From NCBI GenBank assembly GCA_900772495.1, contig CAAHEJ010000035.1, positions 1 through 38,579 of the forward strand: a DNA stretch of 38,579 nt. The letters run 5' to 3'. The position numbers and the translations under genes are program-made. Numbering within the stretch: position 1 is the first letter of the stretch; each line of letters begins with the position of its first letter. The notes below the pieces were generated by a model. It was not told the origin of the DNA and ran no database searches. It saw only the letters and a program-made list of their open reading frames with translations. The stretch comes from an uncultured Campylobacter sp. (lineage in GTDB: Bacteria; Campylobacterota; Campylobacteria; Campylobacterales; Campylobacteraceae). Positions 23,570 to 31,860 of the stretch are shown one piece after another.

Positions 23570-24653
23570 GAGAGATGAATTTGTAAATTTTAATTTACAA
23601 AAAGAAAATTCTCTTCGCGCGCACGATGCGCACGCGAGGGGGGAAAATTTTGCTGGTGAAAATTCACAAAACTTCACTCAAATGCAAAACTCAACTTTTG
23701 CAAAAAACGCAACACTTCAAAGTGAGAATTTCAAGGCTGATTTAAATGCCTTAAATTCAAGCGAAATTCAAGCAAATTCAAGTCAAAACGAGCAAGAAAA
23801 AGCAAATTTGCAAGGCTCTCAATTTGTGGGCGAATTTTCGCCAAATTTTGCAAACGAGAGAAGTTTAAGCGGCGTGGATACTGACGGCGTGGGGCATTGC
23901 GAAAATGATGAGTTTTCAAACAAGGCGCAAAACGCTGATTTAGTGGCGATGAGCGAAAACGAAAACGAGCAAAAAGCCACGCAAAACGCTAAAAATGCGG
24001 GCGTAAATCTTTGTGAGAGCGAAAAAATGGACTTTTTAAGTGCAAACAAAGCGCAAAGGCAAGCAAGAGAACAAAGGCAAAATATCGGCGTGGTGGGAAC
24101 ACAAGGCGAACAAAACACACAAAACACCGCGCAAGATGACGAAAGCAAACTTATCGAAACGCAAAGCGCAAATGCCAAATACAAGGGCATTTTAGAAAAA
24201 TTTGCAGGTGTGATAAAAAAAGGCACAACGCCAAAGGCACAAAGCGAAAATCCACGCTCAAAAGGCACAGCAACGCAAATGAGTGAGTATCTCAAAACGC
24301 AAAAACGCCAAAACAAAGCCGAAAAAAAACAAAGCGCAAGGGCGATGCGCCTACTTGAAGCGGACGAAGTTTTCAGCGAGCGAGCGGACGAGATAAAATG
24401 CTTTTCAAAGGAGGATTGGGACGGCTGGGTAGAGCATAAACTAGCCCGCGCGGGAGTGCATTTTACAAAGCAAACTTGGAAAAATGACATTCAAAAGCTC
24501 ATCGAAGCGAGCAGCGGCGCAAAAGCGATGATAAATCACAGCATAGCTTGCGCGTATCAAGGGCTTTTCGCACCCCGCGCAAGTGGGGGCGGGCAAATGA
24601 GTGAGTGGCAAAAACAAAGGCAAGCGCAAAATGAAATGCTTGCGGATTGGTAG
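23472..24653 (+). CDS. replication initiator, C-terminal part in shifted frame
   Basis: The coding part begins around the T run at 23496; the ATG at 23472 is formal only, with no ribosome site. The central part is Asn/Gln/Ser-rich and low complexity, with SQNGE repeats, and the C-terminus ends with WVEHKLARAGVHFTKQTW, then AMINHSIACAYQGLF, an ending typical of phage DnaD-like or O-like replication proteins that recruit helicase (here the DnaB-like protein at 25462). It is in the +1 frame relative to the winged-helix gene upstream. Confidence 0.65.
   Translation: MAQRNALLFFSQNGEFSQNGEFSQNGENLHTIKRDEFVNFNLQKENSLRAHDAHARGENFAGENSQNFTQMQNSTFAKNATLQSENFKADLNALNSSEIQANSSQNEQEKANLQGSQFVGEFSPNFANERSLSGVDTDGVGHCENDEFSNKAQNADLVAMSENENEQKATQNAKNAGVNLCESEKMDFLSANKAQRQAREQRQNIGVVGTQGEQNTQNTAQDDESKLIETQSANAKYKGILEKFAGVIKKGTTPKAQSENPRSKGTATQMSEYLKTQKRQNKAEKKQSARAMRLLEADEVFSERADEIKCFSKEDWDGWVEHKLARAGVHFTKQTWKNDIQKLIEASSGAKAMINHSIACAYQGLFAPRASGGGQMSEWQKQRQAQNEMLADW
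23501..23550 (+). repeat. 18-bp tandem repeat, 2.8 copies
   Basis: TTCTCAAAATGGGGAATT is repeated head to tail at 23501, 23519 and 23537 (last copy partial). The unit is a multiple of three, so unit gain or loss keeps the frame; in the longer frame it encodes FSQNGE repeats. It sits directly after the T7 run where the reading frame changes. Confidence 0.9.
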
Positions 24654-24659
24654 GCGACA

Positions 24660-24947
24660 ATGCACTACAAACGCAAACGAACCGCAAAGGTAAAAAGCAC
24701 GAGTTTTTACTTGCCACAGAGTTATTTAAGGCAACTTGACTTAATCGCAAGTTTAGAAAGACAAAGCCGAAGCGTGATTGTCGAGCTTTGTTTGAATTTT
24801 TATTTAGGGGGAAATGATGAATTTGCAAGACTTAAACGCAAATACTACAAACGCAAACGCCGAGCTAAAAGAGCCAAAACTGCGAAAATGTTTTTACTTT
24901 CGCAAGCACACGAACAAAGCCTTTTCAAAGCGAGCGAGCTTGTATAA
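24660..24947 (+). CDS. ribbon-helix-helix protein
   Basis: ATG 24660, six bases after the previous stop. Residues 12-50 (KSTSFYLPQSYLRQLDLIAS, then SRSVIVELCLNFYL) match a CopG/Arc-type ribbon-helix-helix fold for dimeric DNA binding. The C-terminal tail from about residue 52 is very basic and overlaps the next gene by 134 bp, which is unusual. The tail may be genuine overprinting or extra sequence gained by a frameshift. Likely a phage transcription regulator. Confidence 0.6.
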   Translation: MHYKRKRTAKVKSTSFYLPQSYLRQLDLIASLERQSRSVIVELCLNFYLGGNDEFARLKRKYYKRKRRAKRAKTAKMFLLSQAHEQSLFKASELV

Positions 24948-25098
24948 AAATGCCTTTTTGCTGAATGCCCTTTTTATCGGCTTTACGCGTTTTGCAAAGG
25001 AAAATTTGTTTTTGGGCGTTGAGCTGAATGCGCCAAAGAAAAAGGACATTTTAAAAGCATCACAAAAAAGGAAAAACGATGAAACAAACGGAATTTAA
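24814..25098 (+). CDS. hypothetical phage protein, 94 aa
   Basis: Start at ATG 24814 (or 24817) after TTAGGGGG. The protein is basic, with NANTTNANAELKEPKLRKC and a hydrophobic patch AFLLNALFIGFTRFAKEN. It overlaps the ribbon-helix-helix gene by 134 bp in another frame and the following gene by 20 bp. No family recognised. Its good ribosome site argues that it is translated. Confidence 0.55.
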   Translation: MMNLQDLNANTTNANAELKEPKLRKCFYFRKHTNKAFSKRASLYKNAFLLNALFIGFTRFAKENLFLGVELNAPKKKDILKASQKRKNDETNGI

Positions 25099-25465
25099 GG
25101 CGTTTTTAAAGGCACACGACAGGCTTAAAATCACGGACTTTGAAAAGCTCAAAATAACCGAGCTTGTCAAATGCTTTGATGATGAGCTTTGCGGTGAGCT
25201 TGCTATCCGCATAAGTGCTGATTTTAAGGGCTATTTGAAAAGAACGCCCTTAAATTTAAGCACGCTTTTGAATTTCTTGCGTGATGAGCTTGTGTCAAGG
25301 GCTGAATTTAAGGCGAGTAAAACGGAGTTAGTGGGCGCACCAAATGACTATACCAACTACCAAAAAGAGCAACTACTTACAGCTTTTTATTTCAAAAAAG
25401 AGCTAAAAAAGCTACCACAATGGGCGCGTGAGCTAGCTTTTGAAAGTGAAAAGGATAAAAGATGA
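25079..25465 (+). CDS. hypothetical phage protein, 128 aa
   Basis: ATG 25079 follows AAAAAAGGAAAAACG. The soluble, charged protein has a helical N-terminal half (FKAFLKAHDRLKITDFEKL) and a C-terminal YQKEQLLTAFYFKKELKKLP, WARELAF region. It is followed by the helicase gene with a 4-bp ATGA overlap, so a helicase loader or replication accessory role is possible from position only. Confidence 0.6.
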   Translation: MKQTEFKAFLKAHDRLKITDFEKLKITELVKCFDDELCGELAIRISADFKGYLKRTPLNLSTLLNFLRDELVSRAEFKASKTELVGAPNDYTNYQKEQLLTAFYFKKELKKLPQWARELAFESEKDKR

Positions 25466-26655
25466 ATGATAAATTGAAATTAGAATGCGTGATTTTGCGG
25501 AGCTTGCTTGAATACCCCGACAAAATCAACGATTTTTTAGACAAAACACCGCTTAAATGTTTTAGCGAAATGGGCGCGGAGCTTTTAAATTTAATGCTAA
25601 ATTTAAAGCAAAAAGAGCTTTTAAACATAGAAACGCTTAATGTTGAAGCAAGGGACGGGCTTAAAAATAGCCCCTTTTATGTGAATTTTTTAGGGGCTTT
25701 GCCAAATGTTTTGGTGCTGAATTTAAGCCAAAATTTGATAAAGGCTTATAAAATCGAGCAGCAAAAAGCACTCATCAAAACGCTTGAAAAGGCAAGTGAA
25801 AACGGCGAGTTAGTGGATATAGAGTTTTTACAGCAAAAAATGAATGTCGAAGCTAAAAACTTTATGAATTTAAGGCAGTGGGCTGAATTTTACGCGAACA
25901 AGCCAAAAATGCCATCCGTCAAAGTCGGCGTGGATTTTTTGGATAGTGCTTTTAATGGCGGTTTAGAGTTAGGACAGCTTGTTTTAATCGGCGGCGACCC
26001 CGAAGCGGGCAAAACAATGCTGGGCGCACAAATCTTTGAGTATATCGCCTTGCATAACAAAGTCGCCTTTTTTTGCTTTGAATTCACAATAGAGCAGTAT
26101 TTAAAGCGCGTTGATGAAAAAAACATAAAGACAAATTACGAAAATGTGATGATTTTAAATGACGGCTATCACATTTTTGAAGTAGCCGATAACATAAGAA
26201 GCCTTTACAGGCAAGGCGTGAAAGTGTTTTTCATCGACAGCCAAATGCGTTTAACTCACACGCAAGGGCGAAATATGGAGGAGGAGGAAACGGCGAAATT
26301 TAGCACGCTCGCACGGCTTTGCCACTCGCTTAACATTTTGATTATTTTAGTTATCCAAAATGCAAAAGGTGATAAAGAAAACCCGATGGGAAGTAAAAAG
26401 GGCGGACACGAAGCAAGCATAATAATCCGCATTGAGCGCGTTGCGCCCAAAAAGGACGATTTAACGCAGGCTGGAAACCTTTACGATGAAAATGCACGGC
26501 TCATAATGGTGCAAAAAAACAAGCAAACGGGCAAGCATTTCAAAGAAAAGGTGTTTTTTAACACGCAAAGCCTTAAATTTTACTCGCTTGATAAAAACGA
26601 TATGCCTATTTATAAATCAACATTTAACGAAGTGCAAGGGGAATTAAATGAGTGA
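25462..26655 (+). CDS. DnaB-like replicative helicase
   Basis: The 397-residue protein has a DnaB-type N-terminal helical region (residues 1-130), then a RecA-like ATPase core: Walker A IGGDPEAGKT (176-185), Walker B VKVFFIDSQMRLT near 252 and ILVIQNAKGDKENPMGSKKG with the sensor/Gln region. DnaB unwinds DNA ahead of the fork as a hexamer with primase. Compared with DnaB (about 450-500) it is shorter. It overlaps the upstream gene (ATGA), and the initiator and primase genes lie nearby, completing a replication module. Confidence 0.85.
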   Translation: MNDKLKLECVILRSLLEYPDKINDFLDKTPLKCFSEMGAELLNLMLNLKQKELLNIETLNVEARDGLKNSPFYVNFLGALPNVLVLNLSQNLIKAYKIEQQKALIKTLEKASENGELVDIEFLQQKMNVEAKNFMNLRQWAEFYANKPKMPSVKVGVDFLDSAFNGGLELGQLVLIGGDPEAGKTMLGAQIFEYIALHNKVAFFCFEFTIEQYLKRVDEKNIKTNYENVMILNDGYHIFEVADNIRSLYRQGVKVFFIDSQMRLTHTQGRNMEEEETAKFSTLARLCHSLNILIILVIQNAKGDKENPMGSKKGGHEASIIIRIERVAPKKDDLTQAGNLYDENARLIMVQKNKQTGKHFKEKVFFNTQSLKFYSLDKNDMPIYKSTFNEVQGELNE

Positions 26656-26755
26656 GTGCCAAAGGCGTAATGTGTCGAAAAAAAGCGAAATTTTAACATA
26701 TCAAAAAAATGTGTTAAAAAATTCAAAAAAAATTAACATAAAGGGGAAAAGATGA
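26648..26755 (+). CDS. possible 35-residue basic peptide
   Basis: A frame from ATG 26648 (8-bp overlap with the helicase end, GGGGAATTAA upstream) to the TGA at 26753, overlapping the next ATG by 4 bp. The product is very basic (KKSEILTYQKNVLKNSKK). It covers the inverted repeat at 26691-26719, so this stretch may be a regulatory or replication site rather than a gene. Confidence 0.35.
   Translation: MSECQRRNVSKKSEILTYQKNVLKNSKKINIKGKR
26691..26740. repeat. inverted and direct TTAACATA repeats
   Basis: TTTTAACATA (26691-26700) is inverted at 26710-26719 (TGTGTTAAAA, nine of ten), and TTAACATA recurs directly at 26733-26740, all in very A-rich sequence just after the helicase gene. Possible operator or part of a phage replication origin. 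Confidence 0.4.
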
Positions 26756-26874
26756 GTGAGATTTTAAAGGTTTATTTAAGCGTGGCTTTAAAGTTTGCGA
26801 ACAAGGGCGAAACAAAAAAGGCTCTTAAAACTTTAAAGACTATGGAAAAGGTTTTGAGAAAGGAGAAAAAATAA
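26752..26874 (+). CDS. hypothetical small basic protein, 40 aa
   Basis: ATG 26752 is preceded by AAAGGGGAAAAG and overlaps the previous stop. The 40-residue product is a single basic helix (SEILKVYLSVALKFANKGET, then KKALKTLKTMEKVLRKEKK). The stop TAA shares a base with the next ATG. Function unknown. Confidence 0.5.
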   Translation: MSEILKVYLSVALKFANKGETKKALKTLKTMEKVLRKEKK

Positions 26875-26948
26875 TGGACGCTTTAATTGTCGGCATTGCG
26901 GTTGGTTTTTTTGTCGGCTTGTTGTTGAGCGGCTTTCTTTTGAGATAA
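26874..26948 (+). CDS. 24-residue membrane peptide
   Basis: AAAGGAG lies just upstream of ATG 26874. The product is one hydrophobic helix, MDALIVGIAVGFFVGLLLSG plus FLLR. It is convergent with, and overlaps, the end of the minus-strand gene at 26883-27167. A second peptide of this type is encoded at 20580. Confidence 0.45.
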   Translation: MDALIVGIAVGFFVGLLLSGFLLR

Positions 26949-27167
26949 GCCCGTAAGTGCTTGGGCGAAATAGTCGTTTATGCGCTCATTTTTAGCATTT
27001 GAACGCTCTAACTCGTCCTTTAAATGCTTGATTTGGTCTTGGTAAAAGCGGATTGATTTTGAAAACAAATAATATCCGCCCGCAAGCCCACACAACAAGC
27101 CTATAATGATGCCAGCGTAAAAATGAGCGGGCATATTTAAAAACAAAAATGCTGTTTCGTAAGACAT
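26883..27167 (-). CDS. membrane-anchored coiled-coil protein, 94 aa
   Basis: Start at 27167 with AAAAGGATTTAA upstream on the minus strand. A membrane helix (about 15-35, HFYAGIIIGLLCGLAGGYYL) is followed by a coiled coil (36-75) and a Gln/Lys/Asn-rich tail. The layout recalls an inner-membrane spanin or a phage structural anchor, but no motif fixes it. It is transcribed against the early operon, and its 3' end overlaps the 24-residue peptide gene. Confidence 0.6.
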   Translation of the reverse strand: MSYETAFLFLNMPAHFYAGIIIGLLCGLAGGYYLFSKSIRFYQDQIKHLKDELERSNAKNERINDYFAQALTGLSQKKAAQQQADKKTNRNADN

Positions 27168-27218
27168 TTAAATCCTTTTTTTAAATTTAAAAAGGATTAT
27201 AACAAAGAAAGGTAAAAA

Positions 27219-28850
27219 ATGAGTATCAAAAATTTAGATGAGCTTAAAGCTCGTGTTAATATCGTTGAAGTGATAAAAAACTTTATGCCCTTAAAGCAAA
27301 TTCACGGCTCTTACAAGGGCTTATGTCCTTTTCACAGCGAAAAAACGCCCTCTTTTAGCGTGAGCGAACAAAAGGGCTTTTTTAAATGCTTTGGTTGCGG
27401 CGAGGGCGGAGATGCCTTTGCTTTTGTGCAAAAGTTTAAGCATTATGACTTTAACGAAGCGGTGCGAGAAATCGCGGACATTTACAATTTTGAGCTTGAA
27501 TTTAGTGGTGAAAAAGCCACGCCCAAAAAGGATTATTTTGAGTTTTATGCGCGTTTGAACGCTCATTTTAAGGAAAATTTGCTTAAAAATGAAAAACTCT
27601 TAAACTACCTTGCAAAACGCGGTTTAAACAAGGACGATTTAAACTACTATGACATAGGGCTTGTGCCGAACAATTACGAGCTTTTAGAACTCATCGGGCA
27701 GGACAGGGAACTAGCCCTTGCCACAGGGCTTTTAGTGCAAGGACAAAACGGGCTTTACTCACAATTTGCTAAAAGGTTAAGTTTTGCGCTCAAAAACACC
27801 ATTTTTAAAATCGTGGGTTTTAGCTGCCGCATACACGATTATGAGAATTTCAGCAAACAAAGCAAATACATAAATAGCCGTGAGAGTTTTTTATTTCACA
27901 AATCAAATTTTCTTTATAACTTAAATTTCGCAAAGCCAGCCTACTTTAAAAAAGGCGCAGACGATGAGATAAAACCACTTAAAAAACTTGTCATTGTTGA
28001 GGGTTTTATGGACAGCATTGCACTTTCAAAGCTAGGACACAAGGCAAATGTAGCAAGCTGTGGAACGGCTTTTAATCAAATCCATTTAGCCACGCTTTTA
28101 AAGGCTGAAATAGACAATTTAGCCCTTTGTTTTGACAAGGACGAAGCGGGTTTAAAAGCTACTCTTAAAACTTGTGAATTACTCTTTAAACACGGCTTTT
28201 TTGAAAGCGAAGTATGGGTTTTAAGGGGGGATTTTAAGGATTTGGGCGAAGTTTTGCAAAGTGCAAACGCTGACACGCAAGGCGATTTTAACGCCCTTTT
28301 TGAAAAGTTTAACGCCTTTGAATTTTATGTCTTAAAAACGCTTGAAAGCAAAGAGAGCGCAAGGGATAAAGACAAATTTTTAAAGGCACTTTTAAAGAGT
28401 ATCCACGCGCAAAAAAACTTTTTTTTGAAAAACTTTTGCCTTGAAAGGCTCGAAAAAATCACAGGCTTTGAGTTTAAAACAAGCCCACGCCAAAACTTGC
28501 AAAGCGTGAATTTTGATGCTGAAAAAGTGCTTTTTAAAAGCATTTTAAGCGATGAAAAATGCAAAATCATCGCTAACGAGTTACTTCACAGCGCATATTT
28601 TGAGAATTTCAAAGAGAGTTTTTTAACTTTTAAAGAAAAGGGCGCAAAGGACGAGTTAGCCCAAAGCTTGTTTTTTGATGAGAGCGTGCAAGTGGTTAAG
28701 GGGCTTGACTTTGATGAGCTTTGCAAGAGTTTCAAAAGGGCTTTTTTAAGCAAAGAGCTTGAAAAGGCGAAAATCGCAAGGAATTATGATTTAATTTGCA
28801 CCTTGCAAGCTCAAATTCAAAAGTTAGATGAAGTGGCAAGCGTGTTTTAA
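27219..28850 (+). CDS. DnaG-like phage primase
   Basis: The 543-residue protein has the CHC2 zinc motif with Cys36 and His39 (CPFH) and Cys57 and Cys60 (CFGC), the primase core with RLSFALKNTIFKIVGFSCR and KYINSRES, and a TOPRIM domain: Glu261 in VIVEGFMDS and Asp306/Asp308 in CFDKDEAG. It makes RNA primers for phage DNA synthesis and would partner the DnaB-like helicase upstream. The C-terminal part is helical and unlike the host helicase-binding domain. Start ATG 27219 has AAAGG upstream. The stop overlaps the convergent gene by 4 bp. Confidence 0.92.
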   Translation: MSIKNLDELKARVNIVEVIKNFMPLKQIHGSYKGLCPFHSEKTPSFSVSEQKGFFKCFGCGEGGDAFAFVQKFKHYDFNEAVREIADIYNFELEFSGEKATPKKDYFEFYARLNAHFKENLLKNEKLLNYLAKRGLNKDDLNYYDIGLVPNNYELLELIGQDRELALATGLLVQGQNGLYSQFAKRLSFALKNTIFKIVGFSCRIHDYENFSKQSKYINSRESFLFHKSNFLYNLNFAKPAYFKKGADDEIKPLKKLVIVEGFMDSIALSKLGHKANVASCGTAFNQIHLATLLKAEIDNLALCFDKDEAGLKATLKTCELLFKHGFFESEVWVLRGDFKDLGEVLQSANADTQGDFNALFEKFNAFEFYVLKTLESKESARDKDKFLKALLKSIHAQKNFFLKNFCLERLEKITGFEFKTSPRQNLQSVNFDAEKVLFKSILSDEKCKIIANELLHSAYFENFKESFLTFKEKGAKDELAQSLFFDESVQVVKGLDFDELCKSFKRAFLSKELEKAKIARNYDLICTLQAQIQKLDEVASVF

Positions 28851-29653
28851 AATCTTTTTAAATAATGCGTTTCTTTGCCTAGCTCGCCGTTTATAACTTT
28901 GACAAGCACTTCGTCTTTTTCGCTGTCTCCATCATCATTGAGCGCGATAAAGGCGATTTTATACTCGCCACGCTCTTTTGCTTCAAAGAGATAATTTTTG
29001 GTGTTTGATGCCACAAGCTCATCATTTATCGTCCAGCGACATTTTTTATCGCCATAGGTTGAAATGCCCTTAAATTCGCAAAACTCGCCCAAAGATAAAA
29101 GCGTTTTTGGCGCGTGGATAATGATATTTTTCGTGCCATATTCGCTGCTTGGTTTGTCGATGAGCTTTTTAAGCTGCTCATCAAAGGCTGTCATCGGCGT
29201 GCCGTCTATGGCTTGGATATAGTCTTTCGCTGCGCTTACTGCTTGGCTGTAAAATCTGTCGTTTGTGTTTGTCGCTTGCCCAATAGTGTTAATCAAGCCC
29301 ACTGCGGCGTTTGTTTTGTTGATAAAGGCGTTATCACTCACGCTTCTTATCATCGATGCGCCCTGTATTAAACTCTTTACCGCCTCTGCTTCTGCGTTTC
29401 TTATCTCGGCTTTGGCTTTGAGTATGGAAAGCTCTATGTCGCTACGCATTTTTTCTAAATTTAAAGCACTCTCATCTCTTTTAAGCTCTAATTCTTGCAT
29501 AGAAACCGCCCCGCTGAGTGCTACCTTAAAAAGCTCGGTGCAAACTTGGGCTAATGCGCCTTTGTCAAGCCCTGATTGCGCGAGCTGATATACCTTGCTT
29601 TCTAAAAGTCCTTTTTCAATCGCCTTTAAATTTTGCAAAAAGCTCTCTCTCAT
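28847..29653 (-). CDS. phage protein with helical stalk and PKD-like C-terminal domain
   Basis: I start at 29653 (MRESFLQN), because AAAGGACAAAA precedes it; a longer form from 29695 has no ribosome site. The 268-residue protein has a long helical, coiled-coil-prone N-terminal half (about 1-150, including ELELKRDESALNLEKMRSDI) and a beta-rich end (about 190-260: CRWTINDELVAS, GEYKIAFIALNDDGDSE) resembling a PKD/Ig-like domain. This suggests a virion surface or adsorption component. It is on the strand opposite to the ejection-type genes, so it is separately expressed. Confidence 0.65.
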   Translation of the reverse strand: MRESFLQNLKAIEKGLLESKVYQLAQSGLDKGALAQVCTELFKVALSGAVSMQELELKRDESALNLEKMRSDIELSILKAKAEIRNAEAEAVKSLIQGASMIRSVSDNAFINKTNAAVGLINTIGQATNTNDRFYSQAVSAAKDYIQAIDGTPMTAFDEQLKKLIDKPSSEYGTKNIIIHAPKTLLSLGEFCEFKGISTYGDKKCRWTINDELVASNTKNYLFEAKERGEYKIAFIALNDDGDSEKDEVLVKVINGELGKETHYLKRF

Positions 29654-29788
29654 TTTTGTCCTTTGAAATTTTTTGCAAGTTTGGCAAAAAATCAAATTTA
29701 AAAAAAGGCGTAAAAAATTTTTTAATCCTTTTTTTGAGCTTGAATTTTTTATAAAGTTTTGGCGTGAAAATTAAATTTAAGGTAAAAA

Positions 29789-30202
29789 ATGGCTGAAAGT
29801 GTAGATTTGGGATTAGGTAAAGGTGTCGGCAAAAATGCGACAATCGATACTTATGGTTTGGATAATATGACGCAGGACACTTTATCAACAAAAACATTTA
29901 AAAACAAAGGAGCAGGCGTGGGCGATGGTTTAGGGAGTGCTATGTTTGGCGCAGGAAGTTTAATCAACGCAGGCACAAGCCTTTACGGCACAATCAACAG
30001 CGTGATACAAAATCGCAAGGCTTTGAATTTACAAAAAGAGCAATTAGAGCTTGCAAAAACACAATACGCCGATGAAAAGGCGCGTTATGACAAAAGGCAA
30101 GCAGACATTGACGCTACAAACGCCGCAGTGGGCGAAGCAGTGCAAGGCTGGGGCGAAAGCGCGAAAAAAGAAACGCAAAATTTACCGATGAACCGCATTT
30201 AA
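29789..30202 (+). CDS. putative internal-virion or ejection protein, 137 aa
   Basis: ATG 29789 after TTTAAGGTAAAAA starts a plus-strand block that ends in the giant gene. A Gly-rich segment (GAGVGDGLGSAMFGAGSLIN, about 49-68) is followed by a charged helix (LNLQKEQLELAKTQYADEKA). The mix of Gly/Ala-rich membrane-like sequence and helical repeats is that of phage ejection proteins. No database identity is claimed. Confidence 0.6.
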   Translation: MAESVDLGLGKGVGKNATIDTYGLDNMTQDTLSTKTFKNKGAGVGDGLGSAMFGAGSLINAGTSLYGTINSVIQNRKALNLQKEQLELAKTQYADEKARYDKRQADIDATNAAVGEAVQGWGESAKKETQNLPMNRI

Positions 30203-30212
30203 AGGGGACAAA

Positions 30213-31202
30213 ATGGGCTTTTTAGGAAAGGCAGTTGCGGGCTTGCTCGTAGGTGGCACAGCTTACGCACTAGGCAAAAACGCAAACAGCAACGATGAAA
30301 CAAACGAAAACACACAAGCACCACAAGCACAAGAGCTAAAAACGGACTTGCCACAAAATGAGCCGCCACAAAATGAGCCTGTTTTTAAGCAAACAAACAT
30401 AGCTTATTATGATGAGAAATTAAAAAGTGGCAAACCGCTCACTTTGCTTGAAGCAAGAGCCTTTAAAGAAGCCACAGGCAAAGACATAAGCGAGTATGGC
30501 GACCAAAGCTACAAAATCGATATGAACGCTAAAATCAATCAAAAAAAGGACTTTAACACCCTTGCAGAACTTAAAGCGGCTAATTATTTGCTTGATGAGA
30601 GCATAGCAAAAAGCAACGGCAATTTAGGCTTAGGCGGCGCGGTTGATAGATGGGCGCACCACTCGAGCGGAAAATTCTTTAATATGAACGACAAAAACGC
30701 TCAATTTGAGCTTTTGCACCGCGAAGCTGTCATCGCTTTGGCAAGGGCGCAGAAAAAAGGGAGATTAAGCAACCAAGATGAAAAGCGAGTAGAGCATTAT
30801 TATGGGCTGGGCGCGATGCGCGACAACTACTATGAAAAAATGTTTGTCGTTAAACAAAAACTTGCGGAGGATATGAGACAAGAGCTTATTTCGCTACACA
30901 AACAAGGACGAGCTATCAGCGAGGATGATAAGCGCGAGTTTGAAAAGGTGCTGAACTCTTTAAATGTGCTAAAAAGTCAAATCGACAGCATAAACAACGG
31001 GGGCAAAAAGTTTGATTATAAAATGTGGAGCGAAAATTTTCTCTCAAACAGGCGCGATAATCTCTTTAACGAAAACACGCCCGCGCCCCAAAACAACAGC
31101 GCACAAACGCAAACAAACCGCAGAAGTATTTATAACAAAAACACGCAAAATCCACAAGAAAACGCCAAAAAAATGGTAATTTTCGGCGGGATTGAACGCT
31201 AA
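30213..31202 (+). CDS. putative internal-virion protein, 329 aa
   Basis: ATG 30213 after AAAGGGGACAAA, ten bases after the previous stop. It begins with a hydrophobic Gly/Ala segment (MGFLGKAVAGLLVGGTAYAL), then an Asn/Gln/Pro-rich linker and a helical body (about 60-270) with LLHREAVIALARAQKKGRLS, ending in another Asn/Gln-rich tail. The N-terminal segment could insert into membrane during DNA entry. Function inferred from composition and position only. Confidence 0.6.
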   Translation: MGFLGKAVAGLLVGGTAYALGKNANSNDETNENTQAPQAQELKTDLPQNEPPQNEPVFKQTNIAYYDEKLKSGKPLTLLEARAFKEATGKDISEYGDQSYKIDMNAKINQKKDFNTLAELKAANYLLDESIAKSNGNLGLGGAVDRWAHHSSGKFFNMNDKNAQFELLHREAVIALARAQKKGRLSNQDEKRVEHYYGLGAMRDNYYEKMFVVKQKLAEDMRQELISLHKQGRAISEDDKREFEKVLNSLNVLKSQIDSINNGGKKFDYKMWSENFLSNRRDNLFNENTPAPQNNSAQTQTNRRSIYNKNTQNPQENAKKMVIFGGIER

Positions 31203-31213
31203 AAGGAGTAAAA

Positions 31214-31852
31214 ATGGGCTTTTATGACAGCTTAAAAGAAATATCAGCGAGCAAAAATGCAGCCGCACAAAACGCACAGCAAGCCGCCGCAACGATGGCA
31301 GAACTTCGCTTGAAAGGTGCTGAAAATTTAAACAAAAACCTACAAGGCATAGGCAACGCGATAATGGACTATGCAAAGGTGCGCTACACAATGGATAAAG
31401 ACGCAAGAGATGAAGCGTTTAAACGAAGTGAGCTTGCCGAAAAAACACGACAATTTGACACCGCGCAGGCAAATCAAATGCAGCAGTTTAAAGAACATTT
31501 AGACGAAAACGCGCGACAATTTGACGCGCAAGAGAAAAACCGCGATGCCGATGCGGCTTATAAACGCGCAGCGGCGTGGGAAGCAAGCGAGCAAGCACAA
31601 AAAATGAGTGCTGTAAGAAAAATAGAAAACGCCGTGCAAGCGGCTGAAAAAGCTAAAAGCGAGACAAAACAAACGCCACAAAATCCGCAAGGGGACAAAT
31701 TTAATGAGTTGTTAAATACGGAAATCACAGGCGATACAAGTTTAACGGCAGGGCAAGGCAAGCAACAAAGCACAAATCATCTTATGAATGGACTTGCTCT
31801 TTTTGCAAGCAAACCAAAAGACAGCAACATAACGGACATACCAAGTTTATAG
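31214..31852 (+). CDS. putative coiled-coil virion protein, 212 aa
   Basis: ATG 31214 after AAAAGGAGTAAA. The protein is almost wholly helical: an Ala/Gln-rich start (NAAAQNAQQAAATMAEL), a long central coiled coil (about 40-150) and a disordered tail. It sits between the ejection-type genes and the giant polyvalent gene (8 bp before it), so it probably belongs to the same injected or internal set. No motif recognised. Confidence 0.6.
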   Translation: MGFYDSLKEISASKNAAAQNAQQAAATMAELRLKGAENLNKNLQGIGNAIMDYAKVRYTMDKDARDEAFKRSELAEKTRQFDTAQANQMQQFKEHLDENARQFDAQEKNRDADAAYKRAAAWEASEQAQKMSAVRKIENAVQAAEKAKSETKQTPQNPQGDKFNELLNTEITGDTSLTAGQGKQQSTNHLMNGLALFASKPKDSNITDIPSL

Positions 31853-31860
31853 GTTAAAAG

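Noticed and set aside
23819..24490. 223-codon minus-strand frame opposite the replication initiator
   Set aside because: Cys/Ser/Phe-rich composition typical of the antisense of a Gln/Glu/Lys-rich gene, and no ribosome site.
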